NCBI GenBank assembly: GCA_022842325.1 | Contig: JALHPU010000004.1 | Location: forward strand, 1-64,000 | DNA from: Sulfuritalea sp. | GTDB taxonomy: Bacteria > Pseudomonadota > Gammaproteobacteria > Burkholderiales > Rhodocyclaceae | Reading direction: 5' to 3' | Length of the DNA: 64,000 nucleotides | Shown here: piece after piece, positions 16,587-27,398 of the stretch | Layout: the number at the start of each line of letters is the position of its first letter | How positions within the stretch are numbered: the stretch's first letter is position 1 | Position numbers and translations under genes: made by a program | The notes under the pieces: model-generated | The model's input: the letters and a program-made list of their open reading frames with translations, nothing else | Database searches by the model: none | What the model was told of the DNA's origin: nothing

Positions 16587-17770
16587 AACTGACTGTTCTT
16601 GGCGCCACGGGTTCCATCGGTGTCAGCACGCTCGACGTGGTGGCGCGCCATCCCGATCGCTTCGAAGTGGTGGCGCTCACCGGGCACAGCCGGGTGGACG
16701 TGCTTGCCGCCCAGTGCCTGCAGTTCCGTCCGGCCTTTGCCGTGGTCGGCGCCGCAAGCGATGCGCAGCGCCTTGAACTGCTGCTGAAGAACGCCGGCTC
16801 GCGCACCGAAGTGCTGCACGGGGCCGCGGCCTTGAGCCAGGTCGCCAGCCTGCCCGAGGTCGATGCCGTGATGGCTGCCATCGTCGGCGCCGCGGGGCTG
16901 CCGCCGACCCTCGCTGCGGCACGTGCCGGCAAGCGCGTACTGCTGGCCAACAAGGAGGCGCTGGTGATGGCCGGCGCCGTGTTCATGGCCGAGGTGAAGC
17001 ATGCCGGCGCGGTCCTGCTGCCGATCGACAGCGAGCACAACGCCGTATTCCAGTCGATGCCATACGCCTACGCCGGCGACATGGCGCGCGGCGGTGTCCG
17101 GCGCATCCTGCTGACGGCTTCCGGCGGACCGTTTCGTACCGCCTCGCACCAGGTGTTGACGCAGGTGACGCCCGAGCAGGCGGTGGCGCATCCCAACTGG
17201 GTGATGGGGCGCAAGATCTCGGTCGATTCGGCGACCATGATGAACAAGGGGCTCGAGGTGATCGAGGCGCACTGGCTGTTCAACGCGCCGGCCGACCGCA
17301 TCCAGGTGGTGATCCATCCGCAGAGCGTGATCCACTCCCTGGTCGATTACGAGGACGGTTCGGTGCTGGCGCAACTGGGTAACCCGGACATGCGCACGCC
17401 GATCGCCCATGCCCTGGCCTGGCCGCAGCGGATCGATTCCGGGGTCGCGCCGCTTGATCTGTTCGCCGTGGCGCAGCTCAATTTCGAACGTCCGGACCTG
17501 GCGCGCTTCCCGTGTCTCGACCTTGCCTATCGGGCCCTGCGCGCGGAAGGCAACGCCGCGGCGGTGCTGAATGCCGCCAATGAGGTCGCCGTGGCGGCTT
17601 TCCTCGAACGCCGTTTGTCCTTTCTCGGCATCGCCGAACTGATTGCCGCCACGCTGGATGCGGTGCCGCAAGCGGCGCTGCCCGATCTGGCTGCCGTGCT
17701 CGAGGCGGACCGGCAGGGGCGCACGATGGCAACGGAAATTCTCGCGCGCCTGGGTGCCAGGTCAGCGTGA
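16583..17770 (+). CDS. dxr: 1-deoxy-D-xylulose 5-phosphate reductoisomerase
   Basis: This 395-residue enzyme converts DXP to MEP in the non-mevalonate isoprenoid pathway, feeding UppS next door. It has the NADPH-binding [17 protein letters not shown] at the start, [12 protein letters not shown], the metal-site [11 protein letters not shown], and the flexible loop with [23 protein letters not shown]. The start overlaps cdsA by ATGA and the end overlaps rseP by GTGA. Confidence 0.97.
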   Translation: MKLTVLGATGSIGVSTLDVVARHPDRFEVVALTGHSRVDVLAAQCLQFRPAFAVVGAASDAQRLELLLKNAGSRTEVLHGAAALSQVASLPEVDAVMAAIVGAAGLPPTLAAARAGKRVLLANKEALVMAGAVFMAEVKHAGAVLLPIDSEHNAVFQSMPYAYAGDMARGGVRRILLTASGGPFRTASHQVLTQVTPEQAVAHPNWVMGRKISVDSATMMNKGLEVIEAHWLFNAPADRIQVVIHPQSVIHSLVDYEDGSVLAQLGNPDMRTPIAHALAWPQRIDSGVAPLDLFAVAQLNFERPDLARFPCLDLAYRALRAEGNAAAVLNAANEVAVAAFLERRLSFLGIAELIAATLDAVPQAALPDLAAVLEADRQGRTMATEILARLGARSA

Positions 17771-19140
17771 ATCCGCAAATGCTGGCCTGGTACGTGGGCG
17801 CCTTCCTGGTGGCGCTGGCGGTGCTGGTGGTGGTGCATGAAATGGGTCATTACCTGGCGGCGCGGGCATGCAACGTCAAGGTGCTGCGCTTCGCCTTCGG
17901 CTTCGGCAAGGTGATCTGGATGCGCCGCCATGGTCGCGATGGCACCGAGTGGGCGATCTCGGCGTTCCCGCTGGGCGGCTACGTCAAGATGCTCGACGAG
18001 CGGGAAGGAGCGGTTGCGGCGGGCGAACTCGACCGCGCCTTCAACCGGCAATCCGTGGGTCGGCGCGCGTTCATCGTGGCGGCGGGCCCTGCGGCAAATT
18101 TTCTGCTGGCGATCCTGCTCTACTGGCTGCTGTTCATGTATGGCGTCACCGAGCTCAAGCCGCGCCTCGGCACGCCACCGGTCGGGACGCCGGCGGCGAT
18201 GGCCGGCATAGGCGAGGGCGGCACGGTGCGCGCGGTGAATGGCACTCCGATCCAGACCTGGCAGGAATTGCGCTGGGAAGTCATGCGGCGGGCGCTGGAC
18301 AAGGAACCCCTGCAACTCGAAGTCGCCAGCCTGCAGCGGGACATTGGCATATACCGCCTCGCCAGCGATCGCTTCGATCTGGAAGAACTGGAGAAGGATC
18401 CTCTGCGTCTGCTGGGCCTGGTCTTGTACCGGCCGCCGCTACCGGCCGTGGTAGGTAGTGTGCAGTCGGGTTCGGCTGCCGCCGAGGCGGGTTTTCGCGA
18501 AGGCGACCGGGTGCTGGCGGTCGACGGCAAGGCGATTGCGGTCTGGGCGGAACTGGCCGCCGCCGCGCGCGCAGCCGCCGGACGACCCTTGCGTATTGCC
18601 GTCGAGCGCGAGGGCAGGCAAGTGGAATTGACCGCCATTCCGCGCCTGGCGGAGGAGGGCGGGCAGAAGCTGGGACGACTGGGCCTGATGGCCAGGGAAG
18701 GCCATGGCGAGATATTCGAAATGACCACCGTGGTGAGTTACGGGCCGCTGGTATCGATCGGTCGGGCGCTGCAGCAGACCTGGGATACATCGATCCTGAG
18801 CCTGCGCATGATGGGGCGCATGCTGACCGGCGAACTTTCCTGGAAAAACCTCTCCGGTCCGGTGACGATTGCGGATTACGCCGGGCAGTCGGCGCGGCTG
18901 GGCCCCACTTATTACCTGCGCTTTCTGGCACTGATCAGCATCAGTCTCGGCGTGCTCAATCTGCTGCCGGTGCCTGTGCTGGACGGAGGGCATTTGATGT
19001 ATTATCTCGTCGAGTTTCTGAAGGGGGGGCCGGTGTCAGAACGGGCTCTGGAAATCGGCCAGCAGATCGGTTTCGCCTTATTGGCGCTACTTATGGCTTT
19101 TGCCTTCTACAACGATATCAACCGTCTTGTCTCCGGCTAA
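17767..19140 (+). CDS. rseP: RIP metalloprotease RseP
   Basis: The 457-residue site-2 protease cuts the anti-sigma factor RseA inside the membrane and clears signal-peptide remnants. The zinc site HEMGH is at residues 24-28 in the first membrane helix; the second metal motif [13 protein letters not shown] lies near the C-terminus. Two periplasmic PDZ domains lie between, the second with [24 protein letters not shown]. The GTG start overlaps dxr by four bases and gives the right N-terminus. It precedes bamA, matching its role in envelope stress. Confidence 0.96.
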   Translation: MNPQMLAWYVGAFLVALAVLVVVHEMGHYLAARACNVKVLRFAFGFGKVIWMRRHGRDGTEWAISAFPLGGYVKMLDEREGAVAAGELDRAFNRQSVGRRAFIVAAGPAANFLLAILLYWLLFMYGVTELKPRLGTPPVGTPAAMAGIGEGGTVRAVNGTPIQTWQELRWEVMRRALDKEPLQLEVASLQRDIGIYRLASDRFDLEELEKDPLRLLGLVLYRPPLPAVVGSVQSGSAAAEAGFREGDRVLAVDGKAIAVWAELAAAARAAAGRPLRIAVEREGRQVELTAIPRLAEEGGQKLGRLGLMAREGHGEIFEMTTVVSYGPLVSIGRALQQTWDTSILSLRMMGRMLTGELSWKNLSGPVTIADYAGQSARLGPTYYLRFLALISISLGVLNLLPVPVLDGGHLMYYLVEFLKGGPVSERALEIGQQIGFALLALLMAFAFYNDINRLVSG

Positions 19141-19156
19141 TTTTCGTCCAAAACAC

Positions 19157-21436
19157 ATGAACAAGAAACTGCTTGCCGGTCTGGTTTTTGCGCTGCTGGC
19201 GCGTTCCGCTTTGGCCTTCGATCCGTTCCAGATCAAGGATATTCGCGTCGAGGGGATCCAGCGCACCGAGGCCGGAACGGTGTTCTCCTACCTGCCGGTC
19301 AAGGTCGGCGACACCATGAACGACGAAAAGGCGGCGGCCGCGATCAAGGCCTTGTTCGCCACCGGCTTCTTCAAGGACGTGCGGCTGGAGATCGACGGAC
19401 AGGTTCTGGTGGTGGTGCTGGAAGAACGCCCGGCGATTGCCTCGCTCGAATTCAGCGGCCTCAAGGCGTTCAAGCCGGAGGACCTGAAGAAGTCGCTGCG
19501 CGACGTCGGTCTCGCCGAGTCGCGGATTTTCGACCGCGCCATGGTCGAGCGCGCGGAACAGGAACTGAAGCGCCAGTATCTGGCGCAGGGGCATTATGCC
19601 GTTCAGGTGACGACCACGATCACGCCGCTGGAGCGCAACCGGGTCGGCGTGAACTTTGCGGTCAATGAAGGCGACATCGCCAAGATCAAGCAGATCAACA
19701 TCATCGGCGCCAATGCCGTGGCGGAATCCGACCTGCTCGACCTGATGGTGCTGCGTACGCCGGGCTGGCTGACCTGGTACACCAAGAACGACCAGTATTC
19801 CAAGCAGAAGCTCGCCGGCGATCTCGAGGTCGTGCGTTCGTATTACCTTGATCGCGGCTACCTCGAATTCAACATCGAGTCGACCCAGGTTTCGATTTCG
19901 CCCGACAAGCAGGACATTTACATCACCATCAACATCACCGAGGGCGAGAAATATACCGTCTCCTCGGTCAAGCTGGCCGGCCAGTTGCTGTTGCCCGAGG
20001 AGGAGCTGACCAAGCTGGTTCAGGTCAGGCCCGGCGAAGTGTTCTCGCGCGAAAAAATGGCCGACACTACCAAGGCCATCAGCGAACGCCTGGGCAACGA
20101 GGGTTATGCCTTTGCCAACGTCAATGCGGCCCCCGAGCTGAACAAGGAAAAGCGCGAAGTGGCGTTCACCGTGTTCATCGATCCGGGCCGCCGGGTCTAC
20201 GTGCGGCGCATCAATGTGACCGGCAATACGCGGACGCGCGATGAAGTGGTGCGCCGCGAATTGCGCCAGGCCGAGTCCAGCTGGTACGACGGCGAGAAGA
20301 TCAACAAGTCGCGCACGCGCGTCGATCGCCTGGGCTATTTCGACGAAGTGAGCGTGGAAACGCCGCCGGTCGCCGGCACCACCGACCAGGTCGACGTCGA
20401 GGTCAAGGTCAAGGAAAAGCCCACCGGCAACATCATGCTCGGCGCGGGTTTTTCCAGTGCCGAGAAGTTCACGCTGTCGGGTTCGGTGCAGCAGCAGAAC
20501 CTGTTCGGCAGCGGCAAGCATGTCGGCGTCCAGGTCAGCACCAGCAAGTCGAACAAGGTCTATTCACTGTCGCATACCGATCCGTATTTCACGGTCGATG
20601 GCGTCAGCCTGGGTTTTGACCTCTATCTTCGCAACACCGATACCAGCTCCCTTTCGGTCGGCAGCTTCGGTTCCGATTCGATGGGTGCGGGCCTGCGCTG
20701 GGGCCTGCCGATCGGCGAAGAGGACTATCTCAACCTCGGCTTGTCGGTCGATCGCACCAAACTCAAGACCGATGCCAACAGTCCGCTGCGCTATCAGGAC
20801 TATGTCGCCCGCTTCGGCGACAAGAGCAATACCCTGCTGGCCAACGTAGGCTGGCAGAAGGATGCGCGCGACAGCCTGCTGGTGACTACCAAGGGTACCC
20901 TGCAGCGGGCCACCGTCGAGGTGTCATTGCCGGGCAGCACGGCGACTTATGTCCGCGCCACTTACCAGCACCAGCATTTCTTTCCGCTGGATCGCAAGCT
21001 GACGCTGGCACTGAATGGCGAGGTCGGCCTGGCCCAGAAATATGGCGACAAGGAACTGCCCTTCTTCAAGAATTTCTACGCCGGCGGCATCGGTTCGGTG
21101 CGCGGCTTCGAGTCCGGTTCGCTCGGGCCGCGCGATCTTGCCACCGGCGAAGCCGTGGGCGGCAGCAAGCGGCTGATCGGCAACGTCGAACTCCTGTTCC
21201 CCGTCCCCGGCATGGGGCGCGACAATTCGATGCGTCTCTCCGGCTTCCTCGATGCCGGCAATGTCTGGGGCTATGACACCAAGTTCAGTCTGGAGAGCCT
21301 GCGTTACAGTGGCGGGATTGCGCTTTCGTGGAATTCGCCGATGGGCCCGCTCAAGTTCTCCTATGCCAATCCGTTCAACAAGAAAGCCGAAGACAAGGTA
21401 CAGCGTCTGCAGTTCCAGATGGGCTCGGTCTTTTGA
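19157..21436 (+). CDS. bamA: Outer membrane assembly factor BamA
   Basis: The 759-residue product inserts beta-barrel proteins into the outer membrane. A signal peptide (MNKKLLAGLVFALLARSALA) is followed by five POTRA repeats, beginning FQIKDIRVEGIQRTEAGTVFSYLPVKVGD, and a C-terminal 16-strand barrel with the conserved loop motif ending in a terminal phenylalanine (QMGSVF). The VRGFESGSLGPRD segment matches the family VRGF/Y motif in loop 6. The start was set at MNKKLL; an upstream in-frame codon would destroy the signal peptide. The skp gene follows at once. Confidence 0.97.
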   Translation: MNKKLLAGLVFALLARSALAFDPFQIKDIRVEGIQRTEAGTVFSYLPVKVGDTMNDEKAAAAIKALFATGFFKDVRLEIDGQVLVVVLEERPAIASLEFSGLKAFKPEDLKKSLRDVGLAESRIFDRAMVERAEQELKRQYLAQGHYAVQVTTTITPLERNRVGVNFAVNEGDIAKIKQINIIGANAVAESDLLDLMVLRTPGWLTWYTKNDQYSKQKLAGDLEVVRSYYLDRGYLEFNIESTQVSISPDKQDIYITINITEGEKYTVSSVKLAGQLLLPEEELTKLVQVRPGEVFSREKMADTTKAISERLGNEGYAFANVNAAPELNKEKREVAFTVFIDPGRRVYVRRINVTGNTRTRDEVVRRELRQAESSWYDGEKINKSRTRVDRLGYFDEVSVETPPVAGTTDQVDVEVKVKEKPTGNIMLGAGFSSAEKFTLSGSVQQQNLFGSGKHVGVQVSTSKSNKVYSLSHTDPYFTVDGVSLGFDLYLRNTDTSSLSVGSFGSDSMGAGLRWGLPIGEEDYLNLGLSVDRTKLKTDANSPLRYQDYVARFGDKSNTLLANVGWQKDARDSLLVTTKGTLQRATVEVSLPGSTATYVRATYQHQHFFPLDRKLTLALNGEVGLAQKYGDKELPFFKNFYAGGIGSVRGFESGSLGPRDLATGEAVGGSKRLIGNVELLFPVPGMGRDNSMRLSGFLDAGNVWGYDTKFSLESLRYSGGIALSWNSPMGPLKFSYANPFNKKAEDKVQRLQFQMGSVF

Positions 21437-21460
21437 CCCCCTCCTTTTAGCGAGAAAGTC

Positions 21461-21961
21461 ATGCTGAAGAAATACATTTGTGCCGGTGTCGTCCTCTTGA
21501 GCTTTTCTGCCGCGGTTCTGGCGGAAAGCAAGATCGGCTTCGTCAATAGCCAGAAGATCCTCAACGACGCGCCGCAGGCGGCGCGGGCCAAGAAGAAGAT
21601 CGAAAAGGATTTCGAGAAGCGCGACCAGGATTTGCAGCGCATCGCCAAGCAGTTGCAGGGCATGCAGGAGAATCTCGACAAGAACGCGGTGACCATGGGC
21701 GAGAGCGAACGGCGTACCAAGGAACGCGAATTCGGCGACCTCAATCGCGACTTCCAGCGCAAGCAGCGCGAGTTCCGCGAGGACCTGAGCCAGAGGCAGA
21801 ACGAGGAAATGGCCGCGATTTTCGAGCGCGTTAACAAGATCATCAAGCAGATCGCCGAAGCCGAGAAGTACGACGTAATTTTCCAGGAGGCGGTCTACGC
21901 CAACCCGCGCATCGACATCACCGACAAGGTGATCAAGGCGCTGGGCGACGGCACCAAATGA
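21461..21961 (+). CDS. skp: Periplasmic chaperone Skp (OmpH family)
   Basis: This 166-residue periplasmic chaperone hands unfolded outer-membrane proteins to BamA. It has a signal peptide ending in VLA-ESK, then KIGFVNSQKILNDAPQA, and a long charged helical arm rich in K, E, R and Q that forms the jellyfish tentacles. The C-terminal ANPRIDITDKVIKAL completes the trimerisation core. It lies 24 bases after bamA, as expected. Confidence 0.93.
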   Translation: MLKKYICAGVVLLSFSAAVLAESKIGFVNSQKILNDAPQAARAKKKIEKDFEKRDQDLQRIAKQLQGMQENLDKNAVTMGESERRTKEREFGDLNRDFQRKQREFREDLSQRQNEEMAAIFERVNKIIKQIAEAEKYDVIFQEAVYANPRIDITDKVIKALGDGTK

Positions 21962-22103
21962 AAAAGCAAAGGCGGCAAGAACGCCCGCCCCCTCCCGTCC
22001 TCCCCCTCGCGGGGGAGGCTACCAATCTGCTCGCTTCGCTCGATGGTGACGGGGTGCTTCGTCCGTCGCGTTAAGCGTATTTCACTCGAATAGGACGTCG
22101 GCG
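21962..22103. repeat. GC-rich palindromic repeat between skp and lpxD
   Basis: It contains CCTCCCC-CTCG-CGGGGGAGG at about 22000-22020 and a run CTGCTCGCTTCGCTCGATGG. A CTCGCTGCGCTCG word with similar surroundings recurs at 29125-29145. No U-run follows, so termination is doubtful; more likely a dispersed intergenic element. Confidence 0.4.
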
Positions 22104-23129
22104 GTGGAACTGCGGCTCGACGAGATCGTCGCACGCTTCGGCGGGGAAATAGTCGGCGCCGGCGATACGGCGATTTCCGGCATCGGCACCCTGCAACAGG
22201 CCGGCCCCGGCGAGCTGGCCTTCCTCGCCAATCCGAAATACCGCCACCAGCTGGCGACCACCCGCGCCGGCGCGGTGATCATGGCGCCGCCCGCCGTCGC
22301 AGGTTTGGCGGCAGCGATCCTGACCCCGCAGCCCTATCTCTACTACGCCCGCGTCGCGCAGTGGCTGAATCCGCCGCCCGCCGCTCTGGCCGGCATCCAT
22401 TCAACTGCCGTGGTCGAAGGCGCTGTAGCCGCCAGCGCCAGCATCGGGCCCAATGTCTGGATCGGGCCCGGTGCGGTAATTGGTGATGGCGCCATCATCG
22501 GCGCCAACTGCAGCATCGCTGAGGGCGTGACGATCGGCCCCGGCAGCCGCCTGGCCACCAATGTGGCGATCTATGCGGACTGCCATCTTGGGGCGCGCTG
22601 CCTGGTCCATGCGGGGGCGGTGATCGGTGCCGACGGCTTCGGTTTTGCGCGTGAGGCGGAGGGCGCCTGGGTCAAGATCCCGCAAGTCGGCCGCGTGCTG
22701 ATCGGCGACGATGTCGAGATCGGCGCCGGTACCACGATCGACCGCGGCGCTCTCGGTGACACGGTGATCGCCGACGGGGTCAAGCTCGACAACCAGATCC
22801 AGGTCGGGCACAACGTGCACATCGGCGTCCATACCGCGATGGCGGGCTGCGTCGGCATCGCCGGCAGCGCCGTGATCGGCGCACGCTGCACGGTGGGTGG
22901 CGGCGCGGTGATCCTGGGACATCTGGAGATCGCCGATGACGTCAATGTGGCGGCCGGAACGCTGGTGGCGAAGTCGATCGGCAAGGCCGGGACCTACAGC
23001 GGTGCAGTGCCTTTCCTCGCCCATGGCGATTGGCTCAAGAATTTTTCGCGGTTGCGCCATCTTGACGCGATGGCCGATAAAATCCGTGCCCTCGAACAGC
23101 GGCTCGCCGCACTGGAGAACAAATCATGA
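22104..23129 (+). CDS. lpxD: UDP-3-O-acylglucosamine N-acyltransferase
   Basis: The 341-residue enzyme adds the second hydroxyacyl chain in lipid A synthesis. It has the N-terminal uridine-binding domain, a left-handed beta helix of hexapeptide repeats (residues ~100-300), the catalytic-type His236 in [10 protein letters not shown], and a C-terminal helix. It starts with GTG at 22104; [15 protein letters not shown] fits the family. Codons 16-25 coincide with a dispersed-repeat core, though the encoded [10 protein letters not shown] is also natural for LpxD. The end overlaps fabZ by ATGA. Confidence 0.95.
   Translation: MELRLDEIVARFGGEIVGAGDTAISGIGTLQQAGPGELAFLANPKYRHQLATTRAGAVIMAPPAVAGLAAAILTPQPYLYYARVAQWLNPPPAALAGIHSTAVVEGAVAASASIGPNVWIGPGAVIGDGAIIGANCSIAEGVTIGPGSRLATNVAIYADCHLGARCLVHAGAVIGADGFGFAREAEGAWVKIPQVGRVLIGDDVEIGAGTTIDRGALGDTVIADGVKLDNQIQVGHNVHIGVHTAMAGCVGIAGSAVIGARCTVGGGAVILGHLEIADDVNVAAGTLVAKSIGKAGTYSGAVPFLAHGDWLKNFSRLRHLDAMADKIRALEQRLAALENKS
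22151..22176 (-). repeat. REP-A core in lpxD
   Basis: AGTCGGCGCCGGCGATACGG followed by CG is 22 bases identical to 1788-1809 and 52411-52432. Because the encoded residues suit LpxD, shared codon use cannot be fully excluded at this site. Confidence 0.45.
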
Positions 23130-23602
23130 GCAATTCCACTGCCGCCGCGGCAAGCGATTCCCGCATGGACATTCACGAAATCCTCGATTACCTTCCGCAT
23201 CGCTATCCCTTCCTGCTGGTCGATCGCGTGCTCGAAGTGATTCCCGGCGAGCGCATCACTGCCTTGAAGAACGTCAGCATGAATGAGCCGTTCTTTCCCG
23301 GCCACTATCCGCATCATCCGGTGATGCCCGGCGTGCTGGTGGTCGAGGCGATGGCACAGACGGCGGCGATCCTGTCCTTCAAGACCATGGACAGCAAGCC
23401 CGACGACAAGTCGGTCTACTACTTCGTCGGCATCGACAATGCCCGCTTCAAGAAACCGGTCGGTCCCGGCGACCAGCTGGTGATCGACGTTGCGCTTTCC
23501 GCCAACAAACGCGGCATCTGGAAATTCTCGGCGACGGCGAAGGTCGACGGGCAGGTGGCGGCGGAAGCCGACCTGATCTGCGCCGTGCGTCCCACGCCCT
23601 GA
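23126..23602 (+). CDS. fabZ: 3-hydroxyacyl-ACP dehydratase FabZ
   Basis: The 158-residue hot-dog enzyme dehydrates 3-hydroxyacyl-ACP in fatty acid elongation and competes with LpxA/LpxD for substrate. Catalytic residues are His60 ([14 protein letters not shown]) and Glu74 (VVEAMAQ). About 13 residues precede the usual [16 protein letters not shown] start; the upstream ATG was kept because it overlaps lpxD by ATGA, but the second ATG at 23165 is possible. A repeat element separates it from lpxA. Confidence 0.95.
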   Translation: MSNSTAAAASDSRMDIHEILDYLPHRYPFLLVDRVLEVIPGERITALKNVSMNEPFFPGHYPHHPVMPGVLVVEAMAQTAAILSFKTMDSKPDDKSVYYFVGIDNARFKKPVGPGDQLVIDVALSANKRGIWKFSATAKVDGQVAAEADLICAVRPTP

Positions 23603-23611
23603 TGAGCGCCC

Positions 23612-23708
23612 CGCCCGGCCGCCCGCAGGGGCGCCAGCCAAAGCATGGAGCCGCGTCGCGGCGAACCACCGTCACGCCTCCCTTGGGGCGGGGCTGGGGG
23701 AGGGTATT
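23612..23708 (+). repeat. Repeat C copy 2, between fabZ and lpxA
   Basis: It holds blocks GGCGCCAGCCAA, GGAGCCGC, GCGGCGAACC, TCAC, CCCTTGGGGCGGGG and CTGGGGG in the same order as the minus strand of 3419-3515. It lies inside an otherwise tight operon and supplies the GGGGGAGGG that acts as ribosome site for lpxA. Confidence 0.65.
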
Positions 23709-23711
23709 CAT

Positions 23712-24485
23712 ATGAGCATCCATTCCACCGCCATCGTCCATCCGGCGGCGAAGCTCGGCCGCGGCGTGGTGGTCGGCCCCTATTCGATCGTCGGCGAGCA
23801 TGTCGAGATCGGCGAGCATACGGTGATCGGCCCCCATGTCGTTGTCACCGGACACACCAGGATCGGCAGCGACAACCGGATTTTCCAGTACTGTTCCATC
23901 GGCGAGCAGCCGCAGGACAAGAAATATGCAGGTGAACCGACACGCCTCGAAATCGGCGACCGCAACACCATCCGCGAGTTCTGCACCTTCAACTGCGGCA
24001 CCGCGCAGGATGCCGGCGTGACGCGGCTTGGCAATGACAACTGGATCATGGCTTACGTACACCTGGCGCACGATTGCCAGGTCGGCAACCAGACCATCTT
24101 CGCCAACAACGCGCAGATCGCCGGCCACGTCCATGTCGCGGACTGGGCCATCCTCGGCGCCTTCACGGCGGTGCATCAGTTCGTGCGCATCGGCGCGCAC
24201 AGCATCACGGCGATGGGCACCATCCTGCTGCAGGACCTGCCGCCCTTCGTCATGGCCGCCGGCAATCCTGCCGAACCACGCACCATCAATGCCGAGGGCC
24301 TCAAGCGTCGCGGTTTCTCGGCCGATGCTGTGGTCGCGGTCAAGCGCGCCTACAAGACACTGTACAAGAGCGGCATGTCGCTCGACGATGCGCGCGCCGC
24401 CGTCGCCACAGAGTCGGCCGCGGTACCGGAACTGGCCTTGCTGGTCGATTTCCTCGCGGCTCCCGGACGCGGGATCATTCGCTGA
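23712..24485 (+). CDS. lpxA: UDP-N-acetylglucosamine acyltransferase
   Basis: This 257-residue enzyme performs the first acylation of lipid A synthesis. Hexapeptide-repeat beta-helix sequence fills the first two thirds; the catalytic His is His120 in [11 protein letters not shown], and the family stretch [22 protein letters not shown] is intact. Helices at the C-terminus follow. The ATG is preceded by GGGGGAGGG supplied by the repeat. It overlaps lpxB by one base (TGATG). Confidence 0.96.
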   Translation: MSIHSTAIVHPAAKLGRGVVVGPYSIVGEHVEIGEHTVIGPHVVVTGHTRIGSDNRIFQYCSIGEQPQDKKYAGEPTRLEIGDRNTIREFCTFNCGTAQDAGVTRLGNDNWIMAYVHLAHDCQVGNQTIFANNAQIAGHVHVADWAILGAFTAVHQFVRIGAHSITAMGTILLQDLPPFVMAAGNPAEPRTINAEGLKRRGFSADAVVAVKRAYKTLYKSGMSLDDARAAVATESAAVPELALLVDFLAAPGRGIIR

Positions 24486-25627
24486 TGGTACGGATTGCCA
24501 TGGTGGCCGGCGAAGCCTCCAGCGACCAGCTTGCCGCCCACCTGATCACCGCCCTCAAGCAGCATTTGCCGCAGGCGCAGTTCTATGGCATCGGCGGGCC
24601 GAAGATGCAGCGCGAAGGCTTCGATTCGCTGTGGCCGGCGGAGATGCTGGCGGTGCGCGGCTATGCCGAAGTCCTGCGCCATTACCGGGCCATCACCCGC
24701 ATGCGCCGACAACTCCTGCGCCGCCTGTTGCAGGACAAGCCGGATGTCTTCATCGGTGTCGACGGCTCGGACTTCAACCTTTGGCTGGAAAAACGCCTCA
24801 AGGCCAGCGGCATTCCCACCATCCATTTCGTCAGTCCCTCGATCTGGGCCTGGCGCCGCAAGCGGATGAGCCGGATCGTCGAATCGGTCAGCCACATTCT
24901 CGCCCTGTATCCATTCGAACCCGAGTTGTATCGGGGTACTCCGGTCAAGTGCAGCTATGTCGGGCATCCGCTGGCCGATGTGATTCCGCTGCAGATAGAC
25001 CAGCGCGCAATACGCGAACGTCTCGGCGTGGCCGCCGATCGACCGGTGATTGCACTGCTGCCGGGCAGTCGCCAGGCCGAGCTGCATTTCATGGCCGAAA
25101 CCTTCATCGAGACCGCCAAGCTGCTGCTGGCGCGCCATCCGAAATTGCAGTTCCTGGTGCCGCTTGTATCGCGCGAGACGCGGCTGCAGTTCGAAACGGC
25201 GTTATGGAAACTCAAGGCCGACGAACTGCCGTTCACCCTGATGTTCGGTCATGCCGCCGATGCCGTCGCCGCCAGCGATCTCGCGCTGGTGGCGAGCGGC
25301 ACTGCGACGCTGGAAACCGCGCTGGTCGGCCGGCCGATGGTGATCGCCTACAAGATGTCGCCGTGGTCCTGGCGCCTGATGCGCGGCATGCGTTACCTGC
25401 CCTGGATCGGGTTGCCGAATATCCTCGCCGGCCGCTATGTCGTGCCGGAGTTCCTGCAGGACGAGGCGAACCCGGAGAATTTGGCACAGGCACTGGGCAA
25501 TCTGCTGGTCGATCGCCAGGCCGGCGCTGCGATTGCGCGTGTCTTCGCCGGCATCCATCGCCTGCTGCGCCAGGACACTGCGCAGAAGGCGGCCGACGCG
25601 GTACTGCCTTACCTGCAACGGGCATGA
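24485..25627 (+). CDS. lpxB: Lipid-A-disaccharide synthase
   Basis: The 380-residue GT19 glycosyltransferase joins lipid X to UDP-diacylglucosamine. It has the N-terminal [15 protein letters not shown] motif, [29 protein letters not shown], and [11 protein letters not shown] in the nucleotide-binding half. The ATG at 24485 shares one base with the lpxA stop; the longer frame upstream is a shadow of lpxA. Its end overlaps rnhB by ATGA. Confidence 0.96.
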   Translation: MVRIAMVAGEASSDQLAAHLITALKQHLPQAQFYGIGGPKMQREGFDSLWPAEMLAVRGYAEVLRHYRAITRMRRQLLRRLLQDKPDVFIGVDGSDFNLWLEKRLKASGIPTIHFVSPSIWAWRRKRMSRIVESVSHILALYPFEPELYRGTPVKCSYVGHPLADVIPLQIDQRAIRERLGVAADRPVIALLPGSRQAELHFMAETFIETAKLLLARHPKLQFLVPLVSRETRLQFETALWKLKADELPFTLMFGHAADAVAASDLALVASGTATLETALVGRPMVIAYKMSPWSWRLMRGMRYLPWIGLPNILAGRYVVPEFLQDEANPENLAQALGNLLVDRQAGAAIARVFAGIHRLLRQDTAQKAADAVLPYLQRA

Positions 25628-26199
25628 TCCACTTGGTATGCGGTGTCGATGAAGCCGGCCGCGGTCCGCTCGCCGGGCCGGTCTATGCCGCCGCCGTAAT
25701 CCTCGATCCGTTGCGGCCGATCATTGGCCTGGCCGATTCGAAGAAACTCTCCGAGCGCAAGCGTGAACGGTTGGCCATCGAGATCCGCGACAAGGCGCTG
25801 GCCTTCGGCATCGCCTCGGCATCGGTGGAGGAGATCGACCGCATCAACATTCTGCAGGCCACCATGCTGGCCATGTGCCGCGCCGTTGCTGCGCTGCCGC
25901 TGCAGCCGGCCGAGGCGCTGATCGACGGCAACCGCTGTCCGTCGCTGACCATGCCGGCGCGAGCCATTATTGGCGGCGACGCCACGGAGCCGGCGATTTC
26001 CGCGGCATCGATTCTGGCCAAGACGGCGCGCGACGCCGACATGCGGCGCATTCACGAGGCATTTCCCCAGTACGGCCTCGATCGGCACAAGGGCTACGAT
26101 ACGGCGGCGCATCGTGCCGCGCTGCTGCAGCATGGCCCGGCCAGTTTTCATCGCAGGACATTTGCACCGATCCGCGCGCTGCTTGAAGGACGCAAGTGA
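25624..26199 (+). CDS. rnhB: Ribonuclease HII
   Basis: The 191-residue enzyme removes single ribonucleotides and RNA from RNA-DNA hybrids. Catalytic residues appear in [13 protein letters not shown] (Asp9, Glu10), IDGN, and [26 protein letters not shown] is the conserved C-terminal motif. RnhB after lpxB is a common proteobacterial order. It overlaps lpxB and the following methyltransferase gene by four bases each. Confidence 0.96.
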   Translation: MIHLVCGVDEAGRGPLAGPVYAAAVILDPLRPIIGLADSKKLSERKRERLAIEIRDKALAFGIASASVEEIDRINILQATMLAMCRAVAALPLQPAEALIDGNRCPSLTMPARAIIGGDATEPAISAASILAKTARDADMRRIHEAFPQYGLDRHKGYDTAAHRAALLQHGPASFHRRTFAPIRALLEGRK

Positions 26200-26978
26200 G
26201 CGATCCGCGCTACATCAGTTCGCGCGCAAATCCGAAGTTCAAGGCCTTGCGTGCGCTGCTCGATGATCCCCGCCGTCATGGCCGTGCCCTGGTGGATGGC
26301 GTTCATCTGGTCAGGACCTGCCTCGCCAGCGGCGTTAGCATCAGGCAGTTGCTGGTGAGCGATAGCGCGCAGCAGAACACCGAAATACTCGGTCTATTGC
26401 AGGTCGCGGATGGCATGGAGCAACTGATGCTGAGCGACAGCCTGTTCCGCGAACTGTCCGGTGTCAGCACGCCGACCGGGATTGCCGCCGTGATCGATAT
26501 TCCGCTCGCACCGTCCGGCGCGCCGGACGGCGATGCGGTGCTGCTCGATGCGGTGCAGGATGCGGGCAATGTCGGTGCCATCCTGCGCACGGCGGCGGCG
26601 GCGGGCATATCCGAGGTCTTGCTGGGAGCCGGCTGTGCCGGTGCCTGGACCGCGCGCGTATTGCGTGCCGGACAGGGCGCGCATTTCTCGCTGGCGATTC
26701 GGGAACAAATGGATCTGGTTGCGGCACTGGCGACCCGTTCCGCGACGTCGATTGCAACCGTCGCGCATGGCGGCACCAGTCTCTATGACGTCGACCTCAG
26801 GCGGCCGCTGATCTGGCTGGTGGGCAACGAAGGCGCCGGCCTGTCGGCAGATCTCGTTGCGGCGGCCGACGTGCGCATCACGATTCCGCTGACCGGCGGC
26901 ACCGAATCGCTGAACGTGGCGGCCGCGACGGCGATCTGCCTGTTCGAGGCGCGGCGCCAGCGGGCCCCGGGCGCGTAA
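26196..26978 (+). CDS. SpoU/TrmH-family RNA methyltransferase
   Basis: This 260-residue SPOUT methyltransferase has an N-terminal substrate-binding domain ([15 protein letters not shown]) and a C-terminal knotted SAM-binding domain with the three SpoU motifs: [27 protein letters not shown] and [18 protein letters not shown]. It probably 2'-O-methylates rRNA or tRNA; the exact nucleotide cannot be read from sequence. The GTG start overlaps rnhB by GTGA. Its stop codon sits on the edge of a REP-B repeat. Confidence 0.88.
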   Translation: MSDPRYISSRANPKFKALRALLDDPRRHGRALVDGVHLVRTCLASGVSIRQLLVSDSAQQNTEILGLLQVADGMEQLMLSDSLFRELSGVSTPTGIAAVIDIPLAPSGAPDGDAVLLDAVQDAGNVGAILRTAAAAGISEVLLGAGCAGAWTARVLRAGQGAHFSLAIREQMDLVAALATRSATSIATVAHGGTSLYDVDLRRPLIWLVGNEGAGLSADLVAAADVRITIPLTGGTESLNVAAATAICLFEARRQRAPGA

Positions 26979-27048
26979 TCCCGTCAGGGGATTCCGGAGA
27001 CATAATCCCGCCAGGGGATACCGTCTCCGGACTCTGTCGGAGACATAA
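26978..27048 (+). repeat. REP-B double unit
   Basis: A first unit, CCCGTCAGGGGATTCC ending GGAGACATAA, is followed by a second, CCCGCCAGGGGATACC with stem GTCTCCG/CGGAGAC and the same GGAGACATAA tail. The same two-unit layout is at 34331, one unit at 52436, and an inverted unit at 54990. Confidence 0.65.
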
Positions 27049-27052
27049 AACA

Positions 27053-27079
27053 ATCAGGCCCGCTCGTGGCGGGCCTGAT
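27053..27079 (-). terminator. Rho-independent terminator of hupB
   Basis: ATCAGGCCCGC-TCGTG-GCGGGCCTGAT is a perfect 11-base-pair stem. On the minus strand it is followed by TGTTTTAT, giving a U-rich tail after hupB; it may also stop transcription from the lipid A operon. Confidence 0.8.
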
Positions 27080-27101
27080 GGAAAACTCGATACCCTGAGT
27101 C

Positions 27102-27398
27102 TTATTTTTTCTTCGCAGCCTTCTTGCCGGCAACGCTGGCCTTGAAGGTAGCACCGGCGGTGAAGCGCGGCACGGTGGTTGCGGCGATCTTGAGTTCCTT
27201 GCCCGTTTGCGGGTTGCGGCCGATACGTGCAGCACGCTTGGAGGACTTGAAGCTGCCGAAGCCGACGAGAGTGACGGTGTCACCCTTGGAGACGGCCTTG
27301 ACGATGGCGGCCATGACGGCGGAGAGCGCCTTCTCGGCAGCGGCCTTGCTGATATCGGCTTCCTTGGCGGTGATTTCGATCAGTTCAGACTTGTTCAT
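27102..27398 (-). CDS. hupB: DNA-binding protein HU
   Basis: This 98-residue nucleoid protein bends and compacts DNA. It begins MNKSELIEITAKEADISKAAAEKALSA, contains the family signature GFGSFKSSKRAARIGRNPQTGKE, and has the DNA-intercalating arm around RIGRNPQTG. An extra alanine/lysine-rich tail (VAGKKAAKKK) is common in betaproteobacteria. The ATG at 27398 has GAGG upstream; the longer frame to 27473 starts in the promoter. It stands alone, with its own terminator. Confidence 0.96.
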   Translation of the reverse strand: MNKSELIEITAKEADISKAAAEKALSAVMAAIVKAVSKGDTVTLVGFGSFKSSKRAARIGRNPQTGKELKIAATTVPRFTAGATFKASVAGKKAAKKK